NCBI RefSeq assembly: GCF_001598255.1
Contig: NZ_BCYP01000035.1
Span: forward strand, 62,001 to 126,000
Direction: 5' to 3'
DNA from: Mitsuaria chitosanitabida ATCC BAA-476 = NBRC 102408
Lineage (GTDB): Bacteria > Pseudomonadota > Gammaproteobacteria > Burkholderiales > Burkholderiaceae_C
Length of the DNA stretch: 64,000 bases
Shown here: piece after piece, positions 1 through 8,114 of the stretch
Position numbering within the stretch: the first letter of the stretch is position 1
Layout of the letters: each line of letters opens with the position of its first letter
Program-made: the position numbers and the translations under genes
Notes under the pieces: model-generated
What the model saw: the letters and a program-made list of their open reading frames with translations, nothing else
Database searches by the model: none
Told to the model about the DNA's origin: nothing

Positions 1-636
1 GTTGTCCACGGTCGCCAAGCCGATACGCGCGGTGCCGGCGAAGGTCTTGCCGTCGACCAGCAGGTCCTCGGGCGACAGGGTGCGCAGGCTCAGCGCGCCG
101 GCCAGGCCGTCGCTGCCGTAGGACGTCGAGGTGGGGCCGCGCAGGACCTCGGCGCCGGCCAGGCTGCTCAGGTCGACGAAGTCGGCGCGGCCGCTGTAGA
201 ACGGGCCGAAGGAGAAGCTCTGCGGGACGCGGATGCCGTCCACCATCATGAGCACGCGGTTGCCTTCCAGGCCGCGGATGTTCAGGCCTTCGTTGCCGGC
301 GCGGCCCAGCGAGGAGCCCACCGCGGTGAAGCGCGCCGCCATGGCGGGGACGTCGATGTCGACTTCGTCGGACAGCAGATCCTTCAGGTCGCGCGCGTCG
401 CGGCGCTCGAGCTGCCGGCGGTTCTTCACCGTGACGGTGTTGGGCACGGCGTCGACCGAGCGCTCGGTCCGCGTCGCGGAGACGGTCAGCTCGCCGAGCT
501 GCCGCGGCTGGTCGGTGCTGGCGCCGGAGGCCGGCGCGGCGGGCGGCTGTGCCTGGGGCGAGGTCTGTGCCTGGGCAAATGCGAGCGGGAATGCCAACGA
601 GAGGGCGAGCGCGACGGGCGTGCGGCGCAGAAGCAT
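1..636 (-). CDS. TonB-dependent outer-membrane receptor, probable heme/iron type (partial)
   Basis: This is the N-terminal ~212 residues of a TonB-dependent receptor; the rest lies beyond the left edge. The start at 636 gives a signal peptide (basic LLRRT, then a hydrophobic stretch ending AFAQAQ). The plug domain follows: a TonB-box-like LTVSATRT near residue 50, then NIRGLEGNRVLMMVDGIR and a VLRGPTSTSYGSDGLAGALS segment typical of receptor plugs. The plug resembles hemoglobin/heme receptors, and hemP lies directly upstream on the same strand, which supports a heme role. Regulation probably comes from the Fur-type promoter before hemP, 233 bp upstream of this start. The exact substrate cannot be told from a partial protein. 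Confidence 0.88.
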   Translation of the reverse strand, partial: MLLRRTPVALALSLAFPLAFAQAQTSPQAQPPAAPASGASTDQPRQLGELTVSATRTERSVDAVPNTVTVKNRRQLERRDARDLKDLLSDEVDIDVPAMAARFTAVGSSLGRAGNEGLNIRGLEGNRVLMMVDGIRVPQSFSFGPFYSGRADFVDLSSLAGAEVLRGPTSTSYGSDGLAGALSLRTLSPEDLLVDGKTFAGTARIGLATVDN

Positions 637-869
637 GGTGACGAGGTCCTTGTCGTTATCGGATCTCGCACGGGCTGGCGCGTCGCGGGCTGGTGCGGCG
701 GGCGTCTCGCGACGTCCCGGTTCTGGTTCTTCTGGAATGCGGGACCAGGCGCGGCCGGCGTGGCGTCAGCGGTCTGGTCGGCGGAACGTGGTGGCGGTGG
801 CGGGGACCGCGGGACGCGGCGATCGGTGCCGGCAGGGCCGGGCCGACACGGATCGCCGCGCCGGGCGGC

Positions 870-1097
870 TCACTTGGTCAGGATCAGCTTGCCCAGCGAG
901 GTCACGCGCAGGCGATAGAGGCTGCCGGCGTGCTCGATTTCGATCTCGCGCTCGTTGCCCAGCAAGGCCTGGCTGCTGATGCGGCGACGCTGGGCGATGG
1001 CAGCCGCTTCGACGCGCGGCGATCCTGTGACGACGCGCGCGCCATCCAGCGCGGCGGCCTGCAGGGCCTCGGTGTGGGTGTGGTGGTAGGCAGTCAT
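870..1097 (-). CDS. hemP: Hemin uptake protein HemP
   Basis: This 75-residue protein ends in the HemP/HmuP signature: RRISSQALLG, then EIEIEHAGSLYRLRVTSLGKLILTK split over two strands. HemP proteins are small basic regulators or accessory factors of heme uptake, usually encoded just upstream of a heme TonB receptor, as here. The chosen ATG at 1097 gives the usual family length; an in-frame ATG at 1106 would add three residues. No Shine-Dalgarno sequence is visible. A sigma-70-like promoter overlapping a Fur box ends only a few bases before the start, so the mRNA may be leaderless or nearly so. Confidence 0.88.
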   Translation of the reverse strand: MTAYHHTHTEALQAAALDGARVVTGSPRVEAAAIAQRRRISSQALLGNEREIEIEHAGSLYRLRVTSLGKLILTK

Positions 1098-1104
1098 GTG
1101 AAGC

Positions 1105-1133
1105 ATCTTAATGAGAACGATTCGCAATAGCAA
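1105..1133 (-). promoter_or_regulatory. hemP promoter with overlapping Fur box
   Basis: Read on the minus strand, TTGCTA (1133-1128) and TAAGAT (1110-1105) are separated by exactly 17 bases and fit a sigma-70 promoter. The spacer carries a Fur-box-like sequence, on the plus strand AATGAGAACGATTCGCAAT at 1110-1128, close to the proteobacterial TGAGAAT-N-ATTCTCA type. Fur binding here would block RNA polymerase, so iron-repressed expression of hemP and the receptor is expected. The predicted start of transcription is within a few bases of the hemP ATG. Confidence 0.65.
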
Positions 1134-1326
1134 CCTTGAATCGCGCCGATAGCGATTTTTTCTTTGTCGACCTCGGGTGGGGACCGCCAGCGGGATGGGC
1201 GCGGTGAACCGGAAACGTGCTGCGAACGCTTCGCATGCAGAGCGTGGGGGGCGGGTCTTGCCCCCACAGACGGTGTGGGATGGAGACAATGCGCGCCATT
1301 CAACGGATTTCCTCGAGGAGAAGAAC

Positions 1327-1803
1327 ATGAAGGGCGACGCCAAGGTCATCGAGTACTTGAACGCGCAGCTGAAGAACGAGCTCACCGCGATCAACCAGTA
1401 CTTCCTGCATTACCGCATGCTCAAGAGCTGGGGCTTCGAGAAGCTGGCCAAGCACGAGTACGCCGAGTCGATCGAGGAGATGAAGCACGCCGACAAGCTG
1501 ATGGATCGCATCCTGATGCTGGAAGGCCTGCCGAACCTGCAGGACCTGGGCAAGCTGTACATCGGCGAGAACGCCGTCGAGGTCCAGCACTGCGACCTGA
1601 AGATCGAGATGGGCAGCCATCCGCTGCTCAAGGAAGCCATCGCCTACTGCGAGTCGGTCCGTGACTACGTCTCGCGCGAAGTGCTGGAAGAGATCCTGTC
1701 CGACACCGAGGAACACATCGACCACCTGGAGACGCAGATCGAGCTGATCGCCCAGGTCGGTGAACAGAACTGGCTGCAGAGCCAGATGGGCGACGCCAGC
1801 TGA
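1327..1803 (+). CDS. bfr: Bacterioferritin
   Basis: A 158-residue heme-containing iron-storage subunit that assembles into 24-mer cages and oxidises Fe(II) at a diiron site. It begins [11 protein letters not shown] as in E. coli Bfr, and AGGAGAAG at 1318-1325 supports this start over longer in-frame options. Visible ligands in E. coli numbering are E18, E51, M52 (heme), H54, E94 and H130. The position of the sixth ligand, E127, is Thr in the sequence SDTEEHID, with Glu at 128 and 129. The gene sits between hemP and bfd, and an intrinsic terminator follows at once, so it is probably transcribed alone. Confidence 0.96.
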   Translation: MKGDAKVIEYLNAQLKNELTAINQYFLHYRMLKSWGFEKLAKHEYAESIEEMKHADKLMDRILMLEGLPNLQDLGKLYIGENAVEVQHCDLKIEMGSHPLLKEAIAYCESVRDYVSREVLEEILSDTEEHIDHLETQIELIAQVGEQNWLQSQMGDAS

Positions 1804-1828
1804 CCGCCAGCCACGCTCATGCTTTGGA

Positions 1829-1852
1829 AGCCCCGCTGGTCGGGGCTTTTTT
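1829..1852 (+). terminator. Intrinsic terminator after bfr
   Basis: AGCCCCG and CGGGGCT form a 7-bp stem around a short CTGGT loop, followed directly by a run of Ts. It lies 26 bases beyond the bfr stop codon. Confidence 0.9.
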
Positions 1853-1934
1853 GCGTCCGGGCCAGGGATGGCGCCCGCTGCCGCCGGGCGACGTGAACGA
1901 TGTCACCGGCGTTTCTCCGACGCCGCGAAGGGCT

Positions 1935-1953
1935 AATTGAGAGGAATTCGCGT
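1935..1953 (+). promoter_or_regulatory. Possible Fur box upstream of bfd
   Basis: AATTGAGAGGAATTCGCGT resembles a degenerate Fur box (TGAGA-N3-ATTC core). It sits about 50 bases before the bfd start. Iron-repressed expression of bfd is known in other proteobacteria, because the ferredoxin releases stored iron when iron is scarce. The match is weaker than that at hemP, so this is tentative. Confidence 0.45.
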
Positions 1954-2002
1954 TTACGTTAGTATCTCGGTCATCCCAGGTTCCGCCTGATTCGCCGACG
2001 CC

Positions 2003-2236
2003 ATGATCGTTTGTCTCTGCCACCGAGTTTCCGACCGCGACATCCGCCGCACCGTGGCCGACGGCGTCCACAACTTCGATGTCCTGCAGGACGAGACCCA
2101 GGTGGCCTCGGCCTGCGGCGCCTGCCATGACTGCGCCCGCGAGGTCTTCGACGAGGCGCTGCGCGCCTGCGCCGCCTCCCACGGCGTGACCTGCTCGACC
2201 CCCGCCCGCATCATCCCGATCGCGCTGGTGGCCTGA
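2003..2236 (+). CDS. bfd: Bacterioferritin-associated ferredoxin
   Basis: A 77-residue [2Fe-2S] protein of the BFD/Fer2_BFD family. The four cluster cysteines are C4 and C6 in MIVCLCHRVS and C38 and C41 in ACGACHDC; C44 is an extra cysteine nearby. In Pseudomonas the homologue binds bacterioferritin and passes electrons to its heme to mobilise the iron core; the same role with the bfr just upstream is likely. The ATG has no clear ribosome binding site. A Fur-like site lies upstream. Confidence 0.95.
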   Translation: MIVCLCHRVSDRDIRRTVADGVHNFDVLQDETQVASACGACHDCAREVFDEALRACAASHGVTCSTPARIIPIALVA

Positions 2237-2300
2237 GGGCCTCCGGGGCCCCCGATTCCTTTCACGGCGCCGGGCGCCACCCGCCGCCGCGTCCCTGGAG

Positions 2301-2340
2301 GACAAAAGAAAAACTGCAGACCGGGTGACCCGGTGCTGCG
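2301..2340 (-). terminator. Bidirectional terminator between bfd and the small secreted protein
   Basis: On the minus strand ACCGGG-TCA-CCCGGT, extended by GCAG/CTGC with one bulge, is followed by AGTTTTTCTTTT, a strong intrinsic terminator for the gene ending at 2420. Read on the plus strand the hairpin (2320-2334) is followed by a T-rich stretch at 2341-2353 and may also end bfd transcription. Confidence 0.75.
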
Positions 2341-2353
2341 GTTTCTCGTTTTT

Positions 2354-2400
2354 GGAGCCACGCTGGGTGGCTCCGGGGCGCCGGCTCACTGGGCCGGCGC
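2354..2400. repeat. Two further tandem hairpins in the convergent gap
   Basis: GGAGCCACGCTGGGTGGCTCC (2354-2374) and the arms GCGCCGGC (2378-2385) and GCCGGCGC (2393-2400) form two adjacent stem-loops. Neither has its own T-run on the minus strand; they may block read-through or protect 3' ends. Confidence 0.5.
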
Positions 2401-2419
2401 GGTCGACCCGCGGGTCGGC

Positions 2420-2677
2420 TTACTTGGCGGCGGAAGCGCCTTCGGCGGGCTTCTCGGCCTTGGCGGCCTTCTTGTGTGCGGCCTTCTTTTCGCCGGCCTT
2501 GTGATGCTTGCCCTTGTGCTCGGCCTTGGCGTCCGAAGCCGGCGCGGCAGCGGCGGCGGGGGCCGCTTGCGTGGTCGGAGCAGCCGGGGTGGCGGCAGGG
2601 GTCTGGGCCATCGCGACGCCGGCAATCAGCAGGGCGGGGATCAGGGCCAGGGTCTTGACGGTCTTGAAGGCTTGCAT
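2420..2677 (-). CDS. Small exported Ala/Lys/His-rich protein
   Basis: An 85-residue protein of unknown function. Residues 1-23 form a Sec signal peptide (MQAFKTVKTLALIPALLIAGVAMAQ). The mature part is low in complexity: a TPAATPAAPTTQAAPAAAAAP stretch, then a Lys/His-rich section (KGKHHKAGEKKAAHKKAAK). It is highly basic and could bind metal, nucleic acid or cell-wall polymer, but no family is recognised. The start at 2677 is chosen because TGGAG lies just upstream (minus strand); a longer reading from 2743 has no signal at its N-terminus. It has its own terminator. Confidence 0.75.
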   Translation of the reverse strand: MQAFKTVKTLALIPALLIAGVAMAQTPAATPAAPTTQAAPAAAAAPASDAKAEHKGKHHKAGEKKAAHKKAAKAEKPAEGASAAK

Positions 2678-2927
2678 CTGGGTTACTCCAGCGGGTTGAA
2701 CAAGGTGAGCGAACAACGGCGTTGGTTCCATGTGTGTTGACACACGGAGTCAGCTTTGCAATGCGTTACGTTCATCGCACGCGTCGCGCCCGGGTCAGGT
2801 GTTGCGCGCTGTCGGCGCAAGGGGGCATCGGGCAAGATCGCGGGCACCGGACGGGACGCCGCCCTCGCGTTCAAGTCTCGTCAGCTCCCATCAGAACCAT
2901 CCGGCCGATCGGCCCAGGAGACCGTCC

Positions 2928-4556
2928 ATGTCCACTTCCCACGCCTTCGACTGGACGCGCGGCTATCCCAGTCAGCGCAGCCCGCTGTTCGCGCGCAACG
3001 TCGTGTCGACCTCCCACCCGCTCGCCGCGCAGGCGGGGCTGCGCATCCTGGCCCAGGGCGGCAACGCGGTGGACGCCGCCATCGCCACGGCCGCCTGCAT
3101 GACGCTGGTCGAGCCCTGCAGCAACGGCCTGGGCTCGGACGCCTTCGCCATCGTGTGGGACGGGAAGTCCCTGCAGGGCCTGAACGCCTCGGGCCACGCG
3201 CCGCAGGCCTGGACGCCGGACTATTTCGATCGCCGGCATGGCGACGGTCACGCCCTGCCGCTGCGCGGCTGGGATGCGGTCACGGTGCCGGGCGCGGTGG
3301 GCGGCTGGGTCGCCTTGAGCAAGCGCTACGGCAAGCTGCCCTTCGCCGACCTGATGGCGCCGGCCATCGAGATCGCCGAGCGCGGCTATGCCGTGCCGGT
3401 GGTGGTGCAGGGCAAGTGGCGCCTGGCCGCCGCGCTGTCGGACCTGACCACCCAGCCGGGCTTCGCCGAGGCCTTCCTGCCCAAGGGCCGGGCGCCGGAG
3501 GTGGGCGAGCTGTTCCGCTTCACCGCCGCGGCGCGCACGCTGCGCCTGATCGCCGAGACCCAGGGCGAGGCCTTCTACCGCGGCGAGATCGCCGAGGCCA
3601 CCGCCGCCTTCGCGCGCGAGACCGGCGGCGCGATCACCGCCGCGGACTTCGCCGCCTACACGCCGGAGTGGGTCGACACGATCTCCATGGACTACGCCGG
3701 CCACCAGCTGCACGAGATCCCGCCCAACGGGCAGGGCATCGCGGCGCTGATCGCGCTGGGCATCCTCAAGCACTTCGATGTCGCGTCCATGCCGGTGGAC
3801 AGCGCGCTCTCGCAGCACGTGCAGATCGAGGCGATGAAGCTCGCCTTCGCCGACACCTACCGCTATGTCAGCGATGCCCGCACGATGCAGGTGCAGGCGT
3901 CCGAGCTGCTGGACCCGGCCTACCTCGCCGAGCGCGCCAAGCTGATCGACCTCCGTCGTGCGCAGGACTTCCAGGCCGGCAATCCGGTGAAGGGCGGCAC
4001 CATCTACCTGACCGCCGCCGACGAGAACGGCATGATGGTCAGCTTCATCCAGAGCAACTATCACGGCTTCGGCTCGGGCGTGGTGGTGCCGGGCTACGGG
4101 CTGTCGCTGCAGAACCGCGGCCACGGCTTCACCCGCGAGGCGGGCCATGCCAACGTGGTCGCGCCGGGCAAGCGCCCCTTCCACACCATCATCCCGGCCT
4201 TCCTGATGAAGGACGGCCAGCCGCAGATGAGCTACGGCGTGATGGGCGCCAACATGCAGCCGCAAGGGCATATGCAGACACTGGTGCGCATGCTCGATTA
4301 CCGCCAACATCCGCAGGCCGCCTGCGACGCGCCGCGCTGGCGCTACAACGCGGGGCTGGCCCTCAACGTCGAGGCGACGATGAATCCCGAGGCCGTCGCC
4401 GGCCTGCGCGCGCTGGGCCATCAGATCGCCGAGATCAGCGACAGCTACCAGGACTTCGGCGCCGGCCAGTTCATCTGGCGCCTGGGCGACCCGGCGCAGG
4501 AGGGCTACGTCGCCGCGAGCGATCCCCGCCGCGACGGCGCCGCCGTGGGCTGGTGA
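2928..4556 (+). CDS. Gamma-glutamyltransferase family protein
   Basis: A 542-residue member of the Ntn-hydrolase gamma-glutamyltranspeptidase family, which cleaves gamma-glutamyl bonds after self-processing into two chains. The N-terminal NVVSTSHPLAAQAGLRIL and GGNAVDAAIATA segments are typical. The probable nucleophile is T358 in KGGTIYL, replacing the TT(H/Y)F of classical GGTs, followed by the family-like NGMMVSFIQSNY. There is no signal peptide, so it is probably cytoplasmic and closer to YwrD/acylase-like members than to periplasmic Ggt. AGGAG at 2916-2920 supports the ATG at 2928; longer upstream reading lacks such a site. Substrate is not determined. Confidence 0.88.
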   Translation: MSTSHAFDWTRGYPSQRSPLFARNVVSTSHPLAAQAGLRILAQGGNAVDAAIATAACMTLVEPCSNGLGSDAFAIVWDGKSLQGLNASGHAPQAWTPDYFDRRHGDGHALPLRGWDAVTVPGAVGGWVALSKRYGKLPFADLMAPAIEIAERGYAVPVVVQGKWRLAAALSDLTTQPGFAEAFLPKGRAPEVGELFRFTAAARTLRLIAETQGEAFYRGEIAEATAAFARETGGAITAADFAAYTPEWVDTISMDYAGHQLHEIPPNGQGIAALIALGILKHFDVASMPVDSALSQHVQIEAMKLAFADTYRYVSDARTMQVQASELLDPAYLAERAKLIDLRRAQDFQAGNPVKGGTIYLTAADENGMMVSFIQSNYHGFGSGVVVPGYGLSLQNRGHGFTREAGHANVVAPGKRPFHTIIPAFLMKDGQPQMSYGVMGANMQPQGHMQTLVRMLDYRQHPQAACDAPRWRYNAGLALNVEATMNPEAVAGLRALGHQIAEISDSYQDFGAGQFIWRLGDPAQEGYVAASDPRRDGAAVGW

Positions 4557-4689
4557 CGACGCGCCCGCGCGAGCGGACCGGACATCGGTCAAGGCCGCGC
4601 GGCGTCGGGAGAACTCATCGGGCCTGAGTTGGAACAGGCCGGCCGGGTCGAGCACTAGCGGGGCTTCCTTCACGTGAGCTGGAAGCGCC

Positions 4690-6234
4690 ATGACCCCGTC
4701 GATCCCGACCGCCGCGCCGGGCCTTGCCCTGTGCGCCCTTCTCGTGCTGACCGCCTGTGGCGGCGGCACGGGGGCGACCGATTCGCCGCCGGCGGCCGCG
4801 ACACCGACACCCGTGTCGCCGGTCGTGCCGGATCCCGTCTCGACGGCTGCCTCGGAGGCCGCCCCGGAGACGGACATCGACGGCGGCGGCCCCGCCACGT
4901 CGCCCGAGCCGCCGCCGACGCCCGCGTCCGATCCGGCCTCTCCCGCGCCGTCCCCGTCGCCCCCGCCGGCACCCGCGCCCGCGCAGCCACCTGCGCCGTC
5001 GCCGGCCTCAGACACGGAAGCCACGCCGCCCCTGACGCCCTCCCCCTCGCCGAGCCCGCCGCTCGAGCTCCCGTCGACCGGCGAGCCCCCCGCCGTGGTC
5101 GACCGGACCGTCCTCGGCATCCTGGTGTCGACACCGACTCGCCGCAACCAGCGCTCGGTCGCCGAGCTGCAGGCGGCGCTGTTCTCGAGCCGCGGCCCCA
5201 GTCTCCGGACCTTCTATTGGCTCCAGTCGGGCGGTCGCCTGAACGTGACGACCCGCGACCTGGTGCCCGCGGACACGCCCATCGCGGCGGGCGACGTGAT
5301 CGAGGTGACCATCCCCGATCCGACGGGCACCGAGTGCACCGGCGACGCCTGGGGCAAGGCGGCCCGGGTCGAGGCGGCCAAGCTGGGCTTCGACCAGGGC
5401 GGCTACGACACGACCATCTACATCTCGCCCAAGGTGTCCGGCTGCTCGAACGCGGTCGGCACCGTGGGCACGGTGGGCAAGGTCAATCGCAGCCGGCGCG
5501 TCGTCTACTTCGACAAGACGGACAGCCCGGCGACCTCGCCGCTGACGCTGCGCACGCTGGTCCACGAGATGGGCCACAACCTCGGCCTCGGCCATGCGCG
5601 CACGCTCACCTGCGTCGACGCCGCGGGGCAGCGCGCGGCACTGTCGACGAGCTGCACCGAGGACGTCCAGGGCGATCCCACCGACGGCATGGGCAGCACG
5701 GGCCGGGTGTCGAATCCCGGCCCCGCGCCCGGCGACGACCACAGCCCCATGGATCCCAACCCGCGGCTGTTCGCCGCGTCCCGCGTCCACGACCTCGGCT
5801 GGATGGCGGCGGGCGAGGTCCAGGTGGTGACCGGGCCGGGCCAATACCGGCTTCGGCCGCTGTACTGCTCGACGCCGAACGGCGCGCCGCGCGCGTTGCG
5901 GCTGGCCTCGACGACGACCGGCCGCGACTACTGGCTGGAGACGCGCATCGCCTGCGGCGGCGCCTTCGACAACTTCATCGTCGGCTCGATCCACCACGGC
6001 GTGACGGACACCACGGTGAACGGCCTGCTGATCCGCCAGGGCGACGCGGGGCCCGGACCTTCGGGCAGCACCTTCCTGCTGGACCTGCATCCGGGCACGA
6101 CCAACGGCTCCAGCGGCTTCGTCGACGCGGCGCTGAGCCGAGGCGAGGTCTTCACCGATCCGCTGCCCGGCGGCCTGCGCTTCGAGATCACCGACGTCGA
6201 GGCCGACGGCACCCTCGTGGTCCGCATCTGGTGA
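4690..6234 (+). CDS. Lipoprotein zinc metalloprotease, gametolysin (M11)-like
   Basis: A 514-residue exported protein. The signal ends in a lipobox (LVLTAC, lipid-modified Cys ~22). Residues ~25-130 are a linker made mostly of Pro, Ala and Ser. A metalloprotease domain follows, with the zinc motif HEMGHNLGLGH (H292, E293, H296, H302), the HExxHxxGxxH form of metzincins and of gametolysin-like peptidases. Downstream SPMDPN may supply part of the Met-turn region. Cysteines in the C-terminal half suggest disulfides. GGAAG precedes the ATG. It probably acts at the cell surface, held off the outer membrane by the linker. Substrate is unknown. Confidence 0.82.
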   Translation: MTPSIPTAAPGLALCALLVLTACGGGTGATDSPPAAATPTPVSPVVPDPVSTAASEAAPETDIDGGGPATSPEPPPTPASDPASPAPSPSPPPAPAPAQPPAPSPASDTEATPPLTPSPSPSPPLELPSTGEPPAVVDRTVLGILVSTPTRRNQRSVAELQAALFSSRGPSLRTFYWLQSGGRLNVTTRDLVPADTPIAAGDVIEVTIPDPTGTECTGDAWGKAARVEAAKLGFDQGGYDTTIYISPKVSGCSNAVGTVGTVGKVNRSRRVVYFDKTDSPATSPLTLRTLVHEMGHNLGLGHARTLTCVDAAGQRAALSTSCTEDVQGDPTDGMGSTGRVSNPGPAPGDDHSPMDPNPRLFAASRVHDLGWMAAGEVQVVTGPGQYRLRPLYCSTPNGAPRALRLASTTTGRDYWLETRIACGGAFDNFIVGSIHHGVTDTTVNGLLIRQGDAGPGPSGSTFLLDLHPGTTNGSSGFVDAALSRGEVFTDPLPGGLRFEITDVEADGTLVVRIW

Positions 6235-6331
6235 GTCGGAACCCAGAACTCAAAACCCGAACCCGAGCCCGAACCCGGTACCGGGCGCTGGCGCGATCCG
6301 GGGCTGACAGGGCCGACGAGGCCGAAGGGCA

Positions 6332-6355
6332 GGGGCTCGCGGGACGCGAGGCCCC
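6332..6355 (+). terminator. GC-rich hairpin, possible terminator after the metalloprotease
   Basis: GGGGCTCGCG and CGCGAGGCCCC pair with one bulge around a GGA loop, then CTTTCTC follows a few bases later. It is the best hairpin downstream of the metalloprotease, but the U-tract is weak. The rest of 6235-6733 holds an imperfect CCCGAA/CCCGAG hexamer run near 6257-6280 and no convincing gene. Confidence 0.4.
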
Positions 6356-6733
6356 ATGCCCTTTCTCACTTGCCGAGCGCCCGAGGGCGCTGATAGCATC
6401 GCGCCTCATTCCTCCCCGGAATCCCGACATCTCACTGGACGGCAGGCCCTCCCGGCCCACCCATCGACCATGACCAAGCTGCTCGACCGCACCAAACCCG
6501 ACGCCGTGGCGTCGGTGCGCGCTCGCGGCCTCGGTCCCTTGATGCGACGACCGTAGCGCTCCGGCGCAGGCGCGACACGCGTCGGCGACCGCCCCGATCG
6601 GCCCGGCCGATCCTCCGCGCGGCGCCTCTCTCCCAGGTCTCATCGCATTCATGCGCATCCGGCGGTCCAGGCCGGATCCGCCCGGCTCCCGCGACGCCAC
6701 CCGCGACGCGAAGGCCGCTTCCGGAGTCTCATC

Positions 6734-8101
6734 ATGCTGCCCAAGAGGCATTCCACGTCGTTCGATCGACTGCTCGACCGCCTGCTGGACCTGATCCGGC
6801 TGCCCGCCGGCGACCTGCTGCGCAACCTCGTCTACCGGCGTCTCTGGACGTCCATCCTGATCAGCTCGCTGGGCGGGCAGATCACGCTGCTGGCGCTGCC
6901 GCTGACCGCGGCCATCCTGCTCCACGCCTCGCCCACGCAGATGGGTCTGCTGACCGCGATGGAGCTCGCGCCCTTCGTGCTGTTCTCGCTGCCCGCCGGC
7001 GTGTGGCTGGACCGCGTGCGCAAGCTGCCGGTCTACATCGTGGGCGAGGTGACCTTGGCCGTCGCCGTCGCCAGCGTGCCGGTGGCCGCCTGGATGGGCT
7101 GGCTGGGCATGCCCTGGCTGTACTTCGTCGGCTTCCTGCTGGGCACCGTGTACACGATCGCGGGCAGCGCCTCCCAGATCGTGCTCACCCAGGTGGTGAG
7201 CCGCGACCGCCTGGTCGAGGCCCACGCCAAGAATGCGCTCGCGTCCTCGGGCGCGGAAGTCGCCGGCCCCGGCGTGGCGGGCGCGCTGATCAAGCTCGTC
7301 GGCGCGCCGCTGGCGCTGGCCGTGGACGCGCTGCTGCTGCTGGTGTCGGCGCTGATCCTGCGCGGCGTCAAGGTCACCGAGACCCTGCATCGCGGCGACG
7401 GATCCCACTTCTGGCGCGACCTCAAGGACGGCATCGCCTTCGTCCGCGGCAAGCCCATGCTGGTGAGCCTGGCCTGCGCCGTCGGCGGCTGGCAGATGTT
7501 CAACCAGGCGGCGCAGGTGGTGCAGATCCTCTTCGCGACGCGGGTGCTGGGTCTGTCGGCGCAGAGCGTGGGCCTGTCCTACATCGCGCTGGGCGCGGGC
7601 ACCGTGCTGGCCAGCGCGATCGGCCACCGCGTGAGCGCGCGCATCGGCCCCGGGCCCTGCCTGATCAGCGGCTTCCTGATCTGCGGCATCGGCTGGTCCG
7701 TGCTGTGCGTGGCGCCGGCCAACGCGGCCGGCGTCGCGGCCTTCGCCTTCACGCTGTTCATGTTCGGCGTCGGCGCGGTCTTCATCTTCATCAACTTCCT
7801 GTCGCTGCGGCAGGCGGTGACGCCGGGCCCGCTGCTGGGTCGCATGACCAGCACCATGCGCTGGCTGATCCTGATCCCCGCCGGCCCCGGCGCGCTGATC
7901 GGCGGCTGGCTGGGCGAGCACGTCAGCCTGCGCGCGGCCCTGGCCTTCGCCGGCATCGGCGCGCTGCTGCTGGCCGCGCTGGCCTGGCAGCTGCGGGCGA
8001 TCCGCACGGTGCGCCAGCTGCCCAAGGTCGAGGAAGAGGTCGAGCTCGGCGCCGAAGCCCAGCCCGGCGCGCTGAATCTGCAACCCGTCAACGGCAACTG
8101 A
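6734..8101 (+). CDS. MFS transporter, EntS-like drug/siderophore exporter family
   Basis: A 455-residue polytopic inner-membrane protein with about 12 hydrophobic segments, beginning at LWTSILISSLGGQITLLALPL. The loop PAGVWLDRVRK between helices 2 and 3 is the MFS motif A equivalent (G-x-x-x-D-R). This is the MFS_3/EntS-type subfamily, which usually exports siderophores, macrolides or other small molecules; the substrate cannot be read from sequence. GGAG sits nine bases before the ATG at 6734. The downstream acetyltransferase begins 13 bases after the stop, so the two are probably cotranscribed, which would fit an export-plus-modification resistance pair. Confidence 0.85.
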   Translation: MLPKRHSTSFDRLLDRLLDLIRLPAGDLLRNLVYRRLWTSILISSLGGQITLLALPLTAAILLHASPTQMGLLTAMELAPFVLFSLPAGVWLDRVRKLPVYIVGEVTLAVAVASVPVAAWMGWLGMPWLYFVGFLLGTVYTIAGSASQIVLTQVVSRDRLVEAHAKNALASSGAEVAGPGVAGALIKLVGAPLALAVDALLLLVSALILRGVKVTETLHRGDGSHFWRDLKDGIAFVRGKPMLVSLACAVGGWQMFNQAAQVVQILFATRVLGLSAQSVGLSYIALGAGTVLASAIGHRVSARIGPGPCLISGFLICGIGWSVLCVAPANAAGVAAFAFTLFMFGVGAVFIFINFLSLRQAVTPGPLLGRMTSTMRWLILIPAGPGALIGGWLGEHVSLRAALAFAGIGALLLAALAWQLRAIRTVRQLPKVEEEVELGAEAQPGALNLQPVNGN

Positions 8102-8114
8102 ACGCCGCCCCACG

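Noticed and set aside
6470-6556. A 28-codon peptide (MTKLLDRTKP...) upstream of the MFS gene
   Set aside because: No ribosome binding site, no family, and codon pattern no better than chance. A leader peptide cannot be excluded but nothing supports it.
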